The notes under the pieces were generated by a model. The model did not search any database. It was given only the letters and a program-made list of their open reading frames with translations, and was not told where the DNA came from. The translations under genes and the position numbers were made by a program. A DNA stretch of 46,496 nt, from contig CAVVFJ010000004.1 in the NCBI GenBank assembly GCA_963747425.1, positions 1 through 46,496 on the forward strand. Reading direction: 5' to 3'. Origin of the DNA: DASUPK01 sp963747425. Lineage in GTDB: Bacteria; Actinomycetota; Thermoleophilia; Solirubrobacterales; 70-9. Shown here piece by piece: positions 33,949 through 42,429 of the stretch. How positions within the stretch are numbered: the first letter of the stretch is position 1; the number at the start of each line of letters is the position of its first letter.

Positions 33949-34357
33949 CCGCCTCGACCCTGCGCTGGCCCCTGTTCGCCCTGATCGGCCTGGTGGTCGC
34001 GGTGGCCGTCGCGCTGCTCGCAAATCAGTTGGTGAGCCAGAGGATCGGGATCAGCTCCGAGCCGGTCACGGCGGGGGAATCGCTGTCGCCCAAGCCGGCC
34101 CATCGAGAGCATCGCCCACACAGGCAGAGCCAGGCAAGGCCCGCGCAGACCACCTCGACGGGGTCGAGCTACACCGGAACGGTCCCCGGCGGGGCAGGCT
34201 CGGACAACGCGCCCTCGGACCAGCCCCAGGGTGACGACTCGAAGCCGACGGGCCGCCTGAACCCCGCAGCCGCCCAGCCGCACCGAGCCCGGCCCCCGCG
34301 CCGTCCACCGGCGGGGGCTCTGACAACTCGACGCAGGCCGAGCCGGGCGACGACTGA
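33945..34357 (+). CDS. Small anchored protein D (one frameshift)
   Basis: The ATG overlaps the kinase stop (ATGA). The N-terminus MTASTLRWPLFALIGLVVAV then AVALLANQLVS is one membrane anchor. The exported tail is Ser/Gly/Pro/Gln-rich, with TTSTGSSYTGTVPGG and, after a frame change near 34260, PAPSTGGGSDNSTQAEPGDD. It shares with proteins A and B an anchor, a TGSS or TGAS element and an acidic end with two terminal Asp residues. It may therefore work with them on the outer face of the membrane. No domain is recognised. A role as a partner of the kinase sensor is another possibility. Confidence 0.6.
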
Positions 34358-34387
34358 CCCTCGGCCCGCTGGCGGGATACTTGGGCG

Positions 34388-36579
34388 GTGGACGCCGAGG
34401 TCCAGACGATCGAGAGACGGCGGATCGTCGTCCGCGGGGTCGTGCAGGGAGTCGGCTTCCGGCCCTTCGTCCACCGGCTCGCGACGCGCCGGGGGCTCGG
34501 CGGCTTCGCGCTCAACGATGGCCGAGGCGTGATCGTCGAGGTCGAGGGCGATCCGGTCATGCTCGGCCTGTTCGAGGGCGAGCTGGTCGAGCGAGGCCCC
34601 ACCGCACGCCTCTGTCGAGGAGCTCGCAACCTCGCGGGTGCCGCTGCGCGGAGAGCGCGAGTTCCGGATCGAGCAGAGCGCCGGGGACCCGGCCGGCGCA
34701 CTCATCCCGCCCGACATCGCCACCTGCGAGGACTGCCTGCGCGAGCTCTGGGACCCGGCCGACCGCCGCCACCGCTACCCCTTCATCAACTGCACCCGCT
34801 GCGGCCCGCGCTTCACGATCGTGCGGCAGCCGCCATACGACCGCGCCAACACGACGATGGCCGGCTTCGAGATGTGCGACGCGTGCCGCGCCGAGTACGA
34901 GGACCCGGCCGACCGGCGCTTTCACGCCGAGCCGATCGCCTGCCCGGATTGCGGGCCGCGGCTCTCGATGCCGTTGGAGGAGGCCGTCGAGCTGCTGCTG
35001 GAGGGAGCGATCGTCGCGGTGAAGGGGCTGGGCGGCTACCACCTCGCCTGCGACGCGACCGACGAGCGCGCCGTCGCCCGGCTCCGCGCGCTGAAGCGCC
35101 GCGAGGAGAAGCCGTTCGCCGTGATGACCGCCGCGCCCGGATCAGATCGCGCACCTTGACGAGCGCGAGCAGGAGCTGCTCGCGGGCTCCGCGGCGCCCA
35201 TCGTCCTCTCCAGGCGGCGCCACCGCTCCGCGATCGCGCCCTCGGTTGCGCCGGGGACCGAGTGGCTCGGGGTGATGGTCCCCTACACCCCGCTCCATCA
35301 TCTGCTCTGCGCCGACGTCGGCCGCCCGCTGGTGATGACCTCGGGCAACCGCTCGGACGAGCCGATCGCGACCGGCGACGACGAGGCCCGCGAGCGCCTC
35401 GGCGACATCGCCGACGCCTTCCTCTCCCACGACCGCCCGATCCACCGCCGCTGCGAGGACTCCGTGGTGCGGCGGCAGCTGTACGTCCGGCGCTCGCGCG
35501 GCATGACCCCCAAGGCCCTGCCGCTGCTTTCGCTCCGGATCCGCTCCCATCCTCGCCACCGGGGCGGAGCTGAAGAGCACCTTCTGCGTCGTCCGGGACG
35601 AGCGGGCCTTCCTCTCCCCCCACCTCGGCGACCTCGACTCGCCGCTCGCCTACGAGGCCTTCCGCTCCGATCTCGCCCTCTACCTGGAGATGCTCGGCGT
35701 CAAGCCCGAGGTGATCGCGCACGACCTCCACCCCGACTACCTCTCCACGCGCTGGGCCCTGGAGCAGGACGCCGAGACGATCGCCGTCCAGCACCACCAC
35801 GCCCACGCCGCCGCCTGCCTCGCGGAGCACGGCGAGCAGGCGCCGGCGCTGGCGCTCGTCTTCGACGGCACCGGCTACGGGCCCGACGGCACGATCTGGG
35901 GCGGCGAGCTGCTCTGGGCCTCGCTCGATCGCTACGAGCGCCTCGCCCACCTCGACCCGGTCCCGCTCCCCGGCGGCGAGGCGGCGATCCGCGAGCCCTG
36001 GCGGACGGCCGCCGCCTACCTCGAGGCCGCGGAGCGCCCGGTCCCGTTCGAGCGCTGGCCGGAGGTGCGGCAGAGCCTGAGGGTGAACGCGCCGCTCTCC
36101 TCCGGGATGGGCCGCCTCTTCGACGCCGCCGCCGCGCTGCTCGGCGTCCGCGAGCAGGTCAGCTACGAGGGCCAGGCCGCGATCGAGCTCGAGCTGCTCG
36201 CCGGCGACGCCGCATGCCGATCCCTATCCCTGCCGGATCGAGGACGGGCGCATCATCGGCGCGGACCTGATCGCCGCGGCCCACGACGACCTGGACGCCG
36301 GCCGCCCTCGCGACCGGATCGCGGCGGCGTTCCACGAGGGCGTCGGCAGCCGTCGCGGCGCAGGCCTGCGCCGAGGCGGCAGAGGCCCGGATGCCGGAGG
36401 GGCTGCTGCCGAAGGTCGTCCTCTCCGGCGGCAGCTTCCAGAACCTGCGCCTGCTCTGGAGCGTCAGCCGCAGACTCGGTAGCTTGGGGTTCGGTGTGCT
36501 GACCCACCGCCGCGTTCCCCCGAACGACGGCGGCATCAGCTTCGGCCAGGCCGCGATCGCGGCGAGGAGAGTCGATTAG
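34388..36579 (+). CDS. hypF: HypF carbamoyltransferase (several frameshifts)
   Basis: HypF makes the carbamoyl group that becomes cyanide on the iron of [NiFe]-hydrogenase. All its domains are visible: acylphosphatase (VVQGVGFRPFVHRLA), two zinc fingers (CEDCLRELWDP, NCTRCGPRF, CDACRAEYEDP and ACPDCGP), YrdC-like (IVAVKGLGGYHLACDAT, RREEKPFAVM, VMTSGNRSDEPI) and the Kae1-like carbamoyltransferase (VQHHHAHAAACLAEHG, FDGTGYGPDGTIWGGELLW, VVLSGGSFQN and PNDGGISFGQAAIA). Frame changes lie near 34600, 35145, 35560, 36225 and 36350. All motifs are intact when joined, so the protein is probably functional. The GTG start keeps the acylphosphatase domain. It is the first gene of a hyp operon. Confidence 0.9.
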
Positions 36580-36581
36580 CG

Positions 36582-36861
36582 ATGTGCCTTGGGATCCCCG
36601 GCCAGATCGTCGAGATCGTCGACACGGAGAACCGCGTCGCCAAGGTCGACGTCTCCGGCGTGCGGCGGAACTGCGACGTCGGCCTGCTCTGGGAGGGCCC
36701 GGAGGCGGTCGGCGTCGGCGACTGGGTGCTGATCCACGTCGGCTTCGCGATCTCCCGGATCGACGAGGGCGAGGCGCGCCAGACGCTGCAGGGCACTCGA
36801 GGCCCTGGGACAGACCTACGAGGAGGAGCTCGCCGATCTCAAGACCAGCGCGATCGACTGA
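36582..36861 (+). CDS. hypC: HypC hydrogenase maturation chaperone (one frameshift)
   Basis: This is a small chaperone that carries the Fe(CN)2CO unit with HypD to the hydrogenase large subunit. The start MCLGIPGQIVEIVDTENRVA contains the essential N-terminal Met-Cys. KVDVSGVRRNCDVGLLW and VGVGDWVLIHVGFAISRIDE complete the OB-like fold. The frame changes near 36795 (an extra G in GGGCACTCGAGG). After it the protein ends ALGQTYEEELADLKTSAID, the normal helix of HypC. It starts three bases after hypF. A second HypC-like domain is encoded in the next gene. Confidence 0.9.
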
Positions 36862-38247
36862 GCAGCCGCGGATCGGCTGCGCCTCCCTGGACGAGGCGAT
36901 CGCCGAGCGCTCGCGCGTCGTCGGCGACTTCTTCCAGCGCGAGGCCGCCGAGCTCGCCCGCGCCTGCCACGCGATGGCCCGCGCCTTCGCGCGCGGCGGC
37001 ACGCTGATCCCCTTCGGCGCCGGCCCCGCCGCGACCGACGCGGCCCACGCCGCCGTCGAGTTCATGCACCCGGTGATCGTCGGCAAGCGGGCGCTTCCCG
37101 CGATCGCGCCGAGCAACGATCCCACCGGCGCCACCACGCTCTCGCAAATCGCCGGCCCCGACGACATCGCCCTGGCGATCTGCCATGGCGACTACCGACC
37201 CTCAGACCTCGCGCTTCATCGAGGCGGCTCGCGCCAGGGGGTTGCTGACCATCGAGATGCGGGCGGGCGATCCCGCGCCGGACAACGTCTTCGCCGTTCC
37301 CAGCGACGATCCCGCGATCGTGCAGGAGACCCAGGAGACCGCCTACCACGTGCTCTGGGAGCTGGTCCACGTCTTCTTCGAGCAGCCTGGGCTGCTGGAG
37401 GAGGCCGCGCCCGAGGCGACCGCCGCCGACGATCCCGAGGCCTGCATCACCTGCGGCGACGTCGCGGTGACCGCGAGGGTCGTCGAGGTGCAGGGGCCAA
37501 CGGCCGTGATCGAGAAGGACGGCGCCTTCGAGCAGGTTGCGATCGACCTGGTCGAGGGCGTGCAGCGAGGGCGACATGGTTCTCTGCCACGCCGGGGTCG
37601 CGCTGGAGAAGGTCCCGGACGAGCCGACGGACTTCCTCTACCCCTTCCAGGCATCCGGCGGGAACGGTCTGGACTCCGTGCTCGCCGACGTCGGAGCTTC
37701 CACCCTCGAGAAGGCCGGCGAGGTGACCGCCCTCCGGGCGGCGATCGACACCGGCGCGATCGCCCGCACCGCCGACAAGCTCCGCCGGCAGCTCGACTCC
37801 GGCGCCCGCCTGCTCGCCTTCGGCAATGGCGGCTCGGCGACCGACGCCCAGGACCTCGCCACCGACGCGCTCGGCCGGGGCTGGCCGGCGGTCGCGCTCA
37901 ACAACGACGCGGCCACCGTCACCGCGGTCGCCAACGACATCGGCACGGAGCAGATCTTCGCCCGCCAGCTGATCGCCCTCGCCCGGCCCGGCGACGTCGC
38001 GATCGCCATCTCCACCAGCGGCGGCTCCCCGAACGTGGTCCAAGCGATCGATCAGGCCCATCGCCAGGGCATGACCACGGTGGCGATGGCCGGCTACGAG
38101 GGCGGGCAGCTCGCCTCGCTCGATGCCCTCGACCACCTCTTCGTCGTCCCCTCCGACCACATCCCTCGCATCCAGGAGGCCCAGGCGACGATCTACCACC
38201 TGCTGCTCGACGCGATCGGCGACCGCGGCGGCCCGCCCGGCGTATGA
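36860..38247 (+). CDS. SIS-HypC-SIS fusion protein of the hyp operon (two or three frameshifts)
   Basis: The joined protein is about 460 residues. Domain 1 (about 25-165) is a sugar-isomerase fold: GGTLIPFGAGPAATDAAHAA, DDIALAICHGD, then SRFIEAARARGLLTIEMRAG. A HypC/HupF-like domain follows (about 190-245): CITCGDVAVTARVVEV and VQRGDMVLCHAGVALEKV. Domain 3 is a GmhA-like SIS domain: ARLLAFGNGGSATDAQDLAT, NDAATVTAVANDIG, GDVAIAISTSGGSPNVVQAI and the helix IQEAQATIYHLLLDAIG. Frame changes lie near 37190 and 37567. The start is unclear, near the hypC stop. Stand-alone SIS genes occur in some actinobacterial hyp clusters. Here two SIS domains flank HypC, so a role in cofactor assembly or delivery is inferred. 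Confidence 0.7.
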
Positions 38248-39371
38248 GGTTCGTCGACGAGTACCGCGACCCGGCCCTGGCCAAGCGCCTGGCGGCGGAG
38301 ATCGCGGAGCTGGCCGAGCCCGGCCGCACCTACAAGCTGATGGAGGTCTGCGGCGGCCACACCCACTCCATCTACAAGCACGGCGTCGAGGACCTGCTGC
38401 CCGGCAACGTCGAGCTGGTCCACGGCCCCGGCTGCCCGGTCTGCGTGATCCCGATGGGCCGCCAAGACGACGCGATCGCTATCGCCGAGCGCCCCGAGGT
38501 GATCTTCACCACCTTCGGCGACATGATGCGGGTGCCGTCGTCGAACGGCTCGCTGCTCGACGCCAAGGCGCGCGGCGCCGACGTGCGGATGGTCTACTCG
38601 CCGCTCGACGCCCTGAAGATCGCCCGCGAGAACCCCGACCGCGAGGTCGTCTTCTTCGCGATCGGCTTCGAGACCACTGCCCCGTCCACCGCGATCACGC
38701 TGAAGCGCGCCCGCGCCGAAGGCATCCCGAACTTCTCGGCCTTCTGCAACCACGTCACGATCGTGCCGGCGATCCGGGCGATCCTCGACTCACCCGACCT
38801 GCGCCTCGACGGCTTCGTCGGCCCGGGCCATGTCTCCACCGTGATCGGCCTGCGCCCGTACCGCTTCATCGCGGAGGAGCACCGCAAGCCGGTGGTCGTC
38901 TCCGGCTTCGAGCCGCTCGACGTCCTCCAGGGCGTCCACCTGCTGCTCCGCCAGCTCGCCGAAGGCCGCTGCGAGGTCGAGAACCAGTACCAGCGCGTGG
39001 TCCGGCCCGAGGGCAACCCGGCCGCGCTCGCCGCGATCGCCGAGACGATGGAGCTCCGCACCACCTTTGAGTGGCGCGGCCTCGGCTTCATCTCCCAGAG
39101 CGCCCTGAAGGTCCGGCCCGAGTTCGCCGACTGGGACGCCGAGGTCCGCTTCGATGTCCCCGGCATCCGCGTCGCCGACCCCAAGGCCTGCCAGTGCGGC
39201 GAGGTGCTGAAGGGCGTGATCCGCCCCTGGGAGTGCAAGGTGTTCGGCACCGCCTGCACGCCCGAGCACCCGATCGGCACCTGCATGGTCTCCTCAGAGG
39301 GCGCCTGCGCCGCCTACTTCAACTACGGCCGCCACGCCGGACGGCGGAAGGACGAAAGTGTCGCGGTCTGA
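38244..39371 (+). CDS. hypD: HypD hydrogenase maturation factor
   Basis: HypD is the Fe-S scaffold on which the Fe(CN)2CO unit is built with HypC. The 375-residue protein is intact. It has KLMEVCGGHTHSIYKHGVED, HGPGCPVCVIPMG and FFAIGFETTAPSTA, with the conserved thiol cysteines. The C-terminal [4Fe-4S] cysteines are in KACQCGEVLKGVIRPWECKV and FGTACTPEHPIGTCMVSSEG. The ATG at 38244 overlaps the stop of the fusion gene. Its 3' end overlaps hypE by 14 bases, so translation of the two is probably coupled. Confidence 0.95.
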   Translation: MRFVDEYRDPALAKRLAAEIAELAEPGRTYKLMEVCGGHTHSIYKHGVEDLLPGNVELVHGPGCPVCVIPMGRQDDAIAIAERPEVIFTTFGDMMRVPSSNGSLLDAKARGADVRMVYSPLDALKIARENPDREVVFFAIGFETTAPSTAITLKRARAEGIPNFSAFCNHVTIVPAIRAILDSPDLRLDGFVGPGHVSTVIGLRPYRFIAEEHRKPVVVSGFEPLDVLQGVHLLLRQLAEGRCEVENQYQRVVRPEGNPAALAAIAETMELRTTFEWRGLGFISQSALKVRPEFADWDAEVRFDVPGIRVADPKACQCGEVLKGVIRPWECKVFGTACTPEHPIGTCMVSSEGACAAYFNYGRHAGRRKDESVAV

Positions 39372-40434
39372 GGAGGAGGTCCTCGAGGCGATCGAGGCGC
39401 GCCGGCGCCGTCCGCGCCGCAAGGTCCTCGACGAGCGCATCACCCTGAGCCACGGCGCCGGCGGCAAGGCCTCCCACGACCTGATCGAGGGGATCTTCGT
39501 CCGCGAGTTCTCCAACGAGCTGCTGGCGCCGCTCGGCGACAGCGCCCTGGTCGGCACCGGCAAGGACCAGCTCGCCTTCACCACCGACTCCTTCGTCGTC
39601 CGCCCGCTCTTCTTCCCCGGCGGCGACATCGGCGAGCTCGCAGTCAACGGCACGATCAACGACCTGGCGATGACCGGCGCGACGCCGCTCGCCCTCTCGG
39701 CGAGCTTCATCATCGAGGAGGGCCTGCCGGTCGCCGACCTGGAGCGGATCGCCACCTCGATGGCCCGCGCCGCCGAGACCGCCGACGTCCGGATCGCCAC
39801 GGGCGACACCAAGGTCGTCGAGCACGGCAAGGCCGACGGGCTCTACATCAACACCTCGGGGGTCGGCGTCGTCGAGCACGAGCACATCATCGGCCCCCGC
39901 GCGATCCGCCCCGGCGACAAGGTCCTCGTCTCCGGCCCGATCGGCGACCACGGCATGGCCGTGATGATCGCCCGCGGCGAGCTGGAGCTCGAGGTCGAGC
40001 TGGAGTCCGACACCGCGCCCCTGAACGGCCTGGTCGACGTCCTCCTCAACGACGTGGTCGGCGTCCGCTGCCTGCGCGACCCGACCCGCGGAGGCCTCGC
40101 CACAGTCCTCGCCGAGCTCGCCCTCACTGCCGAGGTCGGCATCACGATCACCGAGTCCGAGATCCCGATCCGCCCCGAGGTCGCCGGCGCCTGCGAGATC
40201 CTCGGCATAGACCCGATCTACGTCGCGAACGAAGGCAAGCTGATCGCGATCGTCGCCCCCGACTCAGCCAACGCCGCCCTGGCCGCCCTGCGCTCGCATC
40301 TCCTGGGCCGCGAGGCCGCGATCATCGCGGAGGTGACCGAGGAGCCCCCGGGCCTCGTAACCCTGGACACCGCGTTCGGGGGCTCGCGTGTCGTCGACAT
40401 GCTGGCGGGCGACCCGCTGCCACGGATCTGCTGA
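39358..40434 (+). CDS. hypE: HypE carbamoyl dehydratase
   Basis: HypE dehydrates the thiocarboxamide on its own C-terminal Cys to thiocyanate. The 358-residue protein has ITLSHGAGGKASHDLIEGIF, FTTDSFVVRPLFFPGGDIGE and LAVNGTINDLAMTGATPL, the PurM-like ATP-binding fold. RDPTRGGLATVLAELA is also typical. It ends GDPLPRIC, the exact PRIC tail that carries the acceptor Cys, so it is complete. The start is GTG, overlapping hypD. It is the last gene of the plus-strand hyp operon. Confidence 0.95.
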   Translation: MSRSEEEVLEAIEARRRRPRRKVLDERITLSHGAGGKASHDLIEGIFVREFSNELLAPLGDSALVGTGKDQLAFTTDSFVVRPLFFPGGDIGELAVNGTINDLAMTGATPLALSASFIIEEGLPVADLERIATSMARAAETADVRIATGDTKVVEHGKADGLYINTSGVGVVEHEHIIGPRAIRPGDKVLVSGPIGDHGMAVMIARGELELEVELESDTAPLNGLVDVLLNDVVGVRCLRDPTRGGLATVLAELALTAEVGITITESEIPIRPEVAGACEILGIDPIYVANEGKLIAIVAPDSANAALAALRSHLLGREAAIIAEVTEEPPGLVTLDTAFGGSRVVDMLAGDPLPRIC

Positions 40435-40738
40435 TCCAGGCTCCGGGTCGCACTCCTGCTCGTCGCGCAAGGGAGCTGCGATTCGCGCGCGGCGCCCCTT
40501 TCCCTCCCTCGAACGAGAGCTCTTACGTCACCACCTCGAGCTTTCGTGGTCGACTGCGGCCTCTCGATCGCCTCGTCACCCCGGAGTAGCCGGCACACGG
40601 AGCAGCCGGCACGTTCAGGGCCGCGCGGCCAGCAGCCCGCGGATCACGCGGGCGACGGTCGCGACCAGGACTCCCGGTGAGGACTCCCGGTGGGAGTTAG
40701 GATACGCATGGTATGTGTTCTGAACGAAGCCGAGTGCG
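40435..40738. promoter_or_regulatory. Intergenic region with tandem repeat and TetR operator
   Basis: There is no gene between hypE and the TetR gene. A 13-base tandem repeat (AGGACTCCCGGTG at 40667-40679 and again at 40680-40692) runs into a short hairpin (CTCCC-GGT-GGGAG). It is followed by ATAC-GCATG-GTAT at 40702-40714, 25 bases before the TetR start. The last element matches the palindromes before the SnoaL gene and is the likely autoregulatory operator. Confidence 0.6.
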
Positions 40739-41359
40739 ATGAGCGCAGTGCGCGAAATCCAGCGCACCCAAGCCGAGCGCTCCGCGGCCACGGCCGCTGA
40801 CCTCGTCGCAAGCGGCCGCAGGTTGTTCGCCCGCCAGGGCTACGCGGCAACGTCGACAGACCAGGTGGCCGCGGCCGCAGGCGTAACCAAGGGCGCCGTC
40901 TACCACCACTTTGCCAACAAGAAAGACCTCTTCGCCGAGGTCTTCGAGCGCGAACAGGAGGAGGTCAGCCGGCGCGTGAGTGGCGCCTATGTGCGCAAGC
41001 GTGACCCGTGGCAGGCTTTCGAGGCAGGCTGTGGAGCGTTCCTTGAGGCCTGCCTGGATCCGTCGGTGAGGCAGATCACGCTGCTCGACGCGCCGAGCGC
41101 TCTCGGCTGGGAGCGCATGCGTGAGATCGAGGCGAAGCACTCGCTGGCCCTGATGGAGACTGGACTCAGGACGGCGATGGACGCCGGTCGCATTCCCGTC
41201 CGGAGGGTGGAGATGTTGACCTATCTGCTCTTCGGCGCCCTCTGCGAGGCAGCGATGGTCATCGCTCGCGCCGACGATCACCGAGCCGCACTAAGGGAAG
41301 CGAATAGAGATCTGACGCTGTTCCTTGAGGCGATCGCGACGCCCCAGGCCCCATCCTGA
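40739..41359 (+). CDS. TetR-family transcriptional regulator
   Basis: The 206-residue protein has an N-terminal helix-turn-helix: LVASGRRLFARQGYAATSTD, QVAAAAGVTKGAVYHHFANK and KDLFAEVFEREQEE, the standard TetR motif. The C-terminal ligand domain is helical and of the TetR_C type, with CGAFLEACLDPSVRQITLLD and YLLFGALCEAAMVIARA. The ATG at 40739 keeps the whole DNA-binding domain. It is followed in the same direction by the SnoaL and hydrolase genes, which it very likely represses, as both its own promoter and theirs carry ATAC-N5-GTAT palindromes. Confidence 0.92.
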   Translation: MSAVREIQRTQAERSAATAADLVASGRRLFARQGYAATSTDQVAAAAGVTKGAVYHHFANKKDLFAEVFEREQEEVSRRVSGAYVRKRDPWQAFEAGCGAFLEACLDPSVRQITLLDAPSALGWERMREIEAKHSLALMETGLRTAMDAGRIPVRRVEMLTYLLFGALCEAAMVIARADDHRAALREANRDLTLFLEAIATPQAPS

Positions 41360-41482
41360 GCCGCTCAGCGAGTCGACCCCTTATTCCTCGCCCCTGAGCG
41401 AGGCCGAGACACCGGCCTGGGCAACCAGGCTCGTTCAGCGGGAGGCCGAGTGCTGCGAGCCCCGGTGCTGCGGTGGTGGGTA

Positions 41483-41505
41483 CTTACATACGCAGAGTGT
41501 GTAAG
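41483..41505. promoter_or_regulatory. TetR operator candidate 1 before the SnoaL-hydrolase operon
   Basis: CTTACATAC at 41483-41491 and GTGTGTAAG at 41497-41505 form an inverted repeat (8 of 9 positions) around GCAGA. Its core ATAC-N5-GTGT is close to the ATAC-N5-GTAT before the TetR gene. It ends 39 bases before the SnoaL start codon. Confidence 0.7.
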
Positions 41506-41508
41506 ATG

Positions 41509-41523
41509 CATACGGCCAGTATG
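41509..41523. promoter_or_regulatory. TetR operator candidate 2 before the SnoaL-hydrolase operon
   Basis: CATAC-GGCCA-GTATG is a perfect 5-bp-arm palindrome with the same five-base spacing as the TetR autoregulatory site. It lies between operator candidate 1 and the AAAGGAG ribosome site at 41533. Two adjacent sites suggest cooperative binding over the promoter. Confidence 0.7.
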
Positions 41524-41544
41524 TTCTCAGCCAAAGGAGAGCAG

Positions 41545-42393
41545 ATGAGCAGTCCGAAGCTGGAGCGTGTCCTGCGTGAGTACGCGGAGGCCAAGAATCG
41601 CCACGACGTCGACGCCCTCCTCGCCGCCTGCCATCCCGACTGCTACTACGAGAGCGCCGGGATTCCGGGACGCATTCAAGGCACGAAAGCGTTGCGGGGC
41701 TTCTATTCGACTCTCTTTGAGGCGTTGCCCGACTATCGGGGAGAGTTTGAGGGGCAGGCCTTCGCTGGTGAGACGGTCGCCGTCTGGGGGCATTTCAGTG
41801 GCACCGTCACCGGAGATTTCATGGGCAGACCCGCCGGCGGCGGACGGATCGAGGTGCCGGTGGTCTTCCTTTGCACTTTCAAAGACGGACTGATCGCCTC
41901 GGATACCGGTTACTTCGACGTCGCCAAGATGCTCGCGCAGGCTGGCGTCGATGATGCTCCACGGCCACTCGAGTCAAGCGGCGGGGCGGGCCCCGTAACT
42001 GAGCCGGCCGCCGAGTGGGTGGCGCGCTGGGCTGATGCGTGGTCAGATCCTGAGCCGTTCAAGCTTGCCGATCTAGTCCACCCCGATGCACAACACCAGT
42101 ATCCCTTCACGGAAGGCCCGCTCGACCAAGCCGGTTTGGCAGAGCACTTCGAGCAGGTGCTTGTCCTTCTGCCCGACCTGAGAATCACGCCGATCGAGTG
42201 GGCCGCGACCGGCAACACGGTGCTGATCGAGTGGGCGGCGACCGCAACCGTCGGCGGCAGGCGAATGGAGTGGCAGGGTGCAGATGTCTTCCGCCTCCGG
42301 GACGGCCGCACTGTCAGTGGTCGCGCCTACTACGACACCCAGCCGCTGCGCGAAACGCTCAAGGCACCGCAGGCGAGCGCAGCTACGTCCTGA
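41545..42393 (+). CDS. SnoaL/NTF2-like protein with two tandem domains
   Basis: The 282-residue protein holds two SnoaL-like folds. The first (LERVLREYAEAKNRHDVDAL, AACHPDCYYESAG, TLFEALPDYRGEFEGQAFAG) is about residues 1-135. The second (VARWADAWSDPEPFKLADLV, HPDAQHQYPF, VLVLLPDLRITPIEWAATGN, GRTVSGRAYYDTQP) follows a linker. Such folds act as small-molecule cyclases or isomerases or only bind ligand; no catalytic pair can be named. The ATG at 41545 is taken because AAAGGAG is six bases ahead. It is the first gene after the TetR operators and is followed by the hydrolase after 36 bases. Confidence 0.8.
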   Translation: MSSPKLERVLREYAEAKNRHDVDALLAACHPDCYYESAGIPGRIQGTKALRGFYSTLFEALPDYRGEFEGQAFAGETVAVWGHFSGTVTGDFMGRPAGGGRIEVPVVFLCTFKDGLIASDTGYFDVAKMLAQAGVDDAPRPLESSGGAGPVTEPAAEWVARWADAWSDPEPFKLADLVHPDAQHQYPFTEGPLDQAGLAEHFEQVLVLLPDLRITPIEWAATGNTVLIEWAATATVGGRRMEWQGADVFRLRDGRTVSGRAYYDTQPLRETLKAPQASAATS

Positions 42394-42429
42394 TCCACCG
42401 AAACCCGTACGACCAAAGGAGACCTGAAC

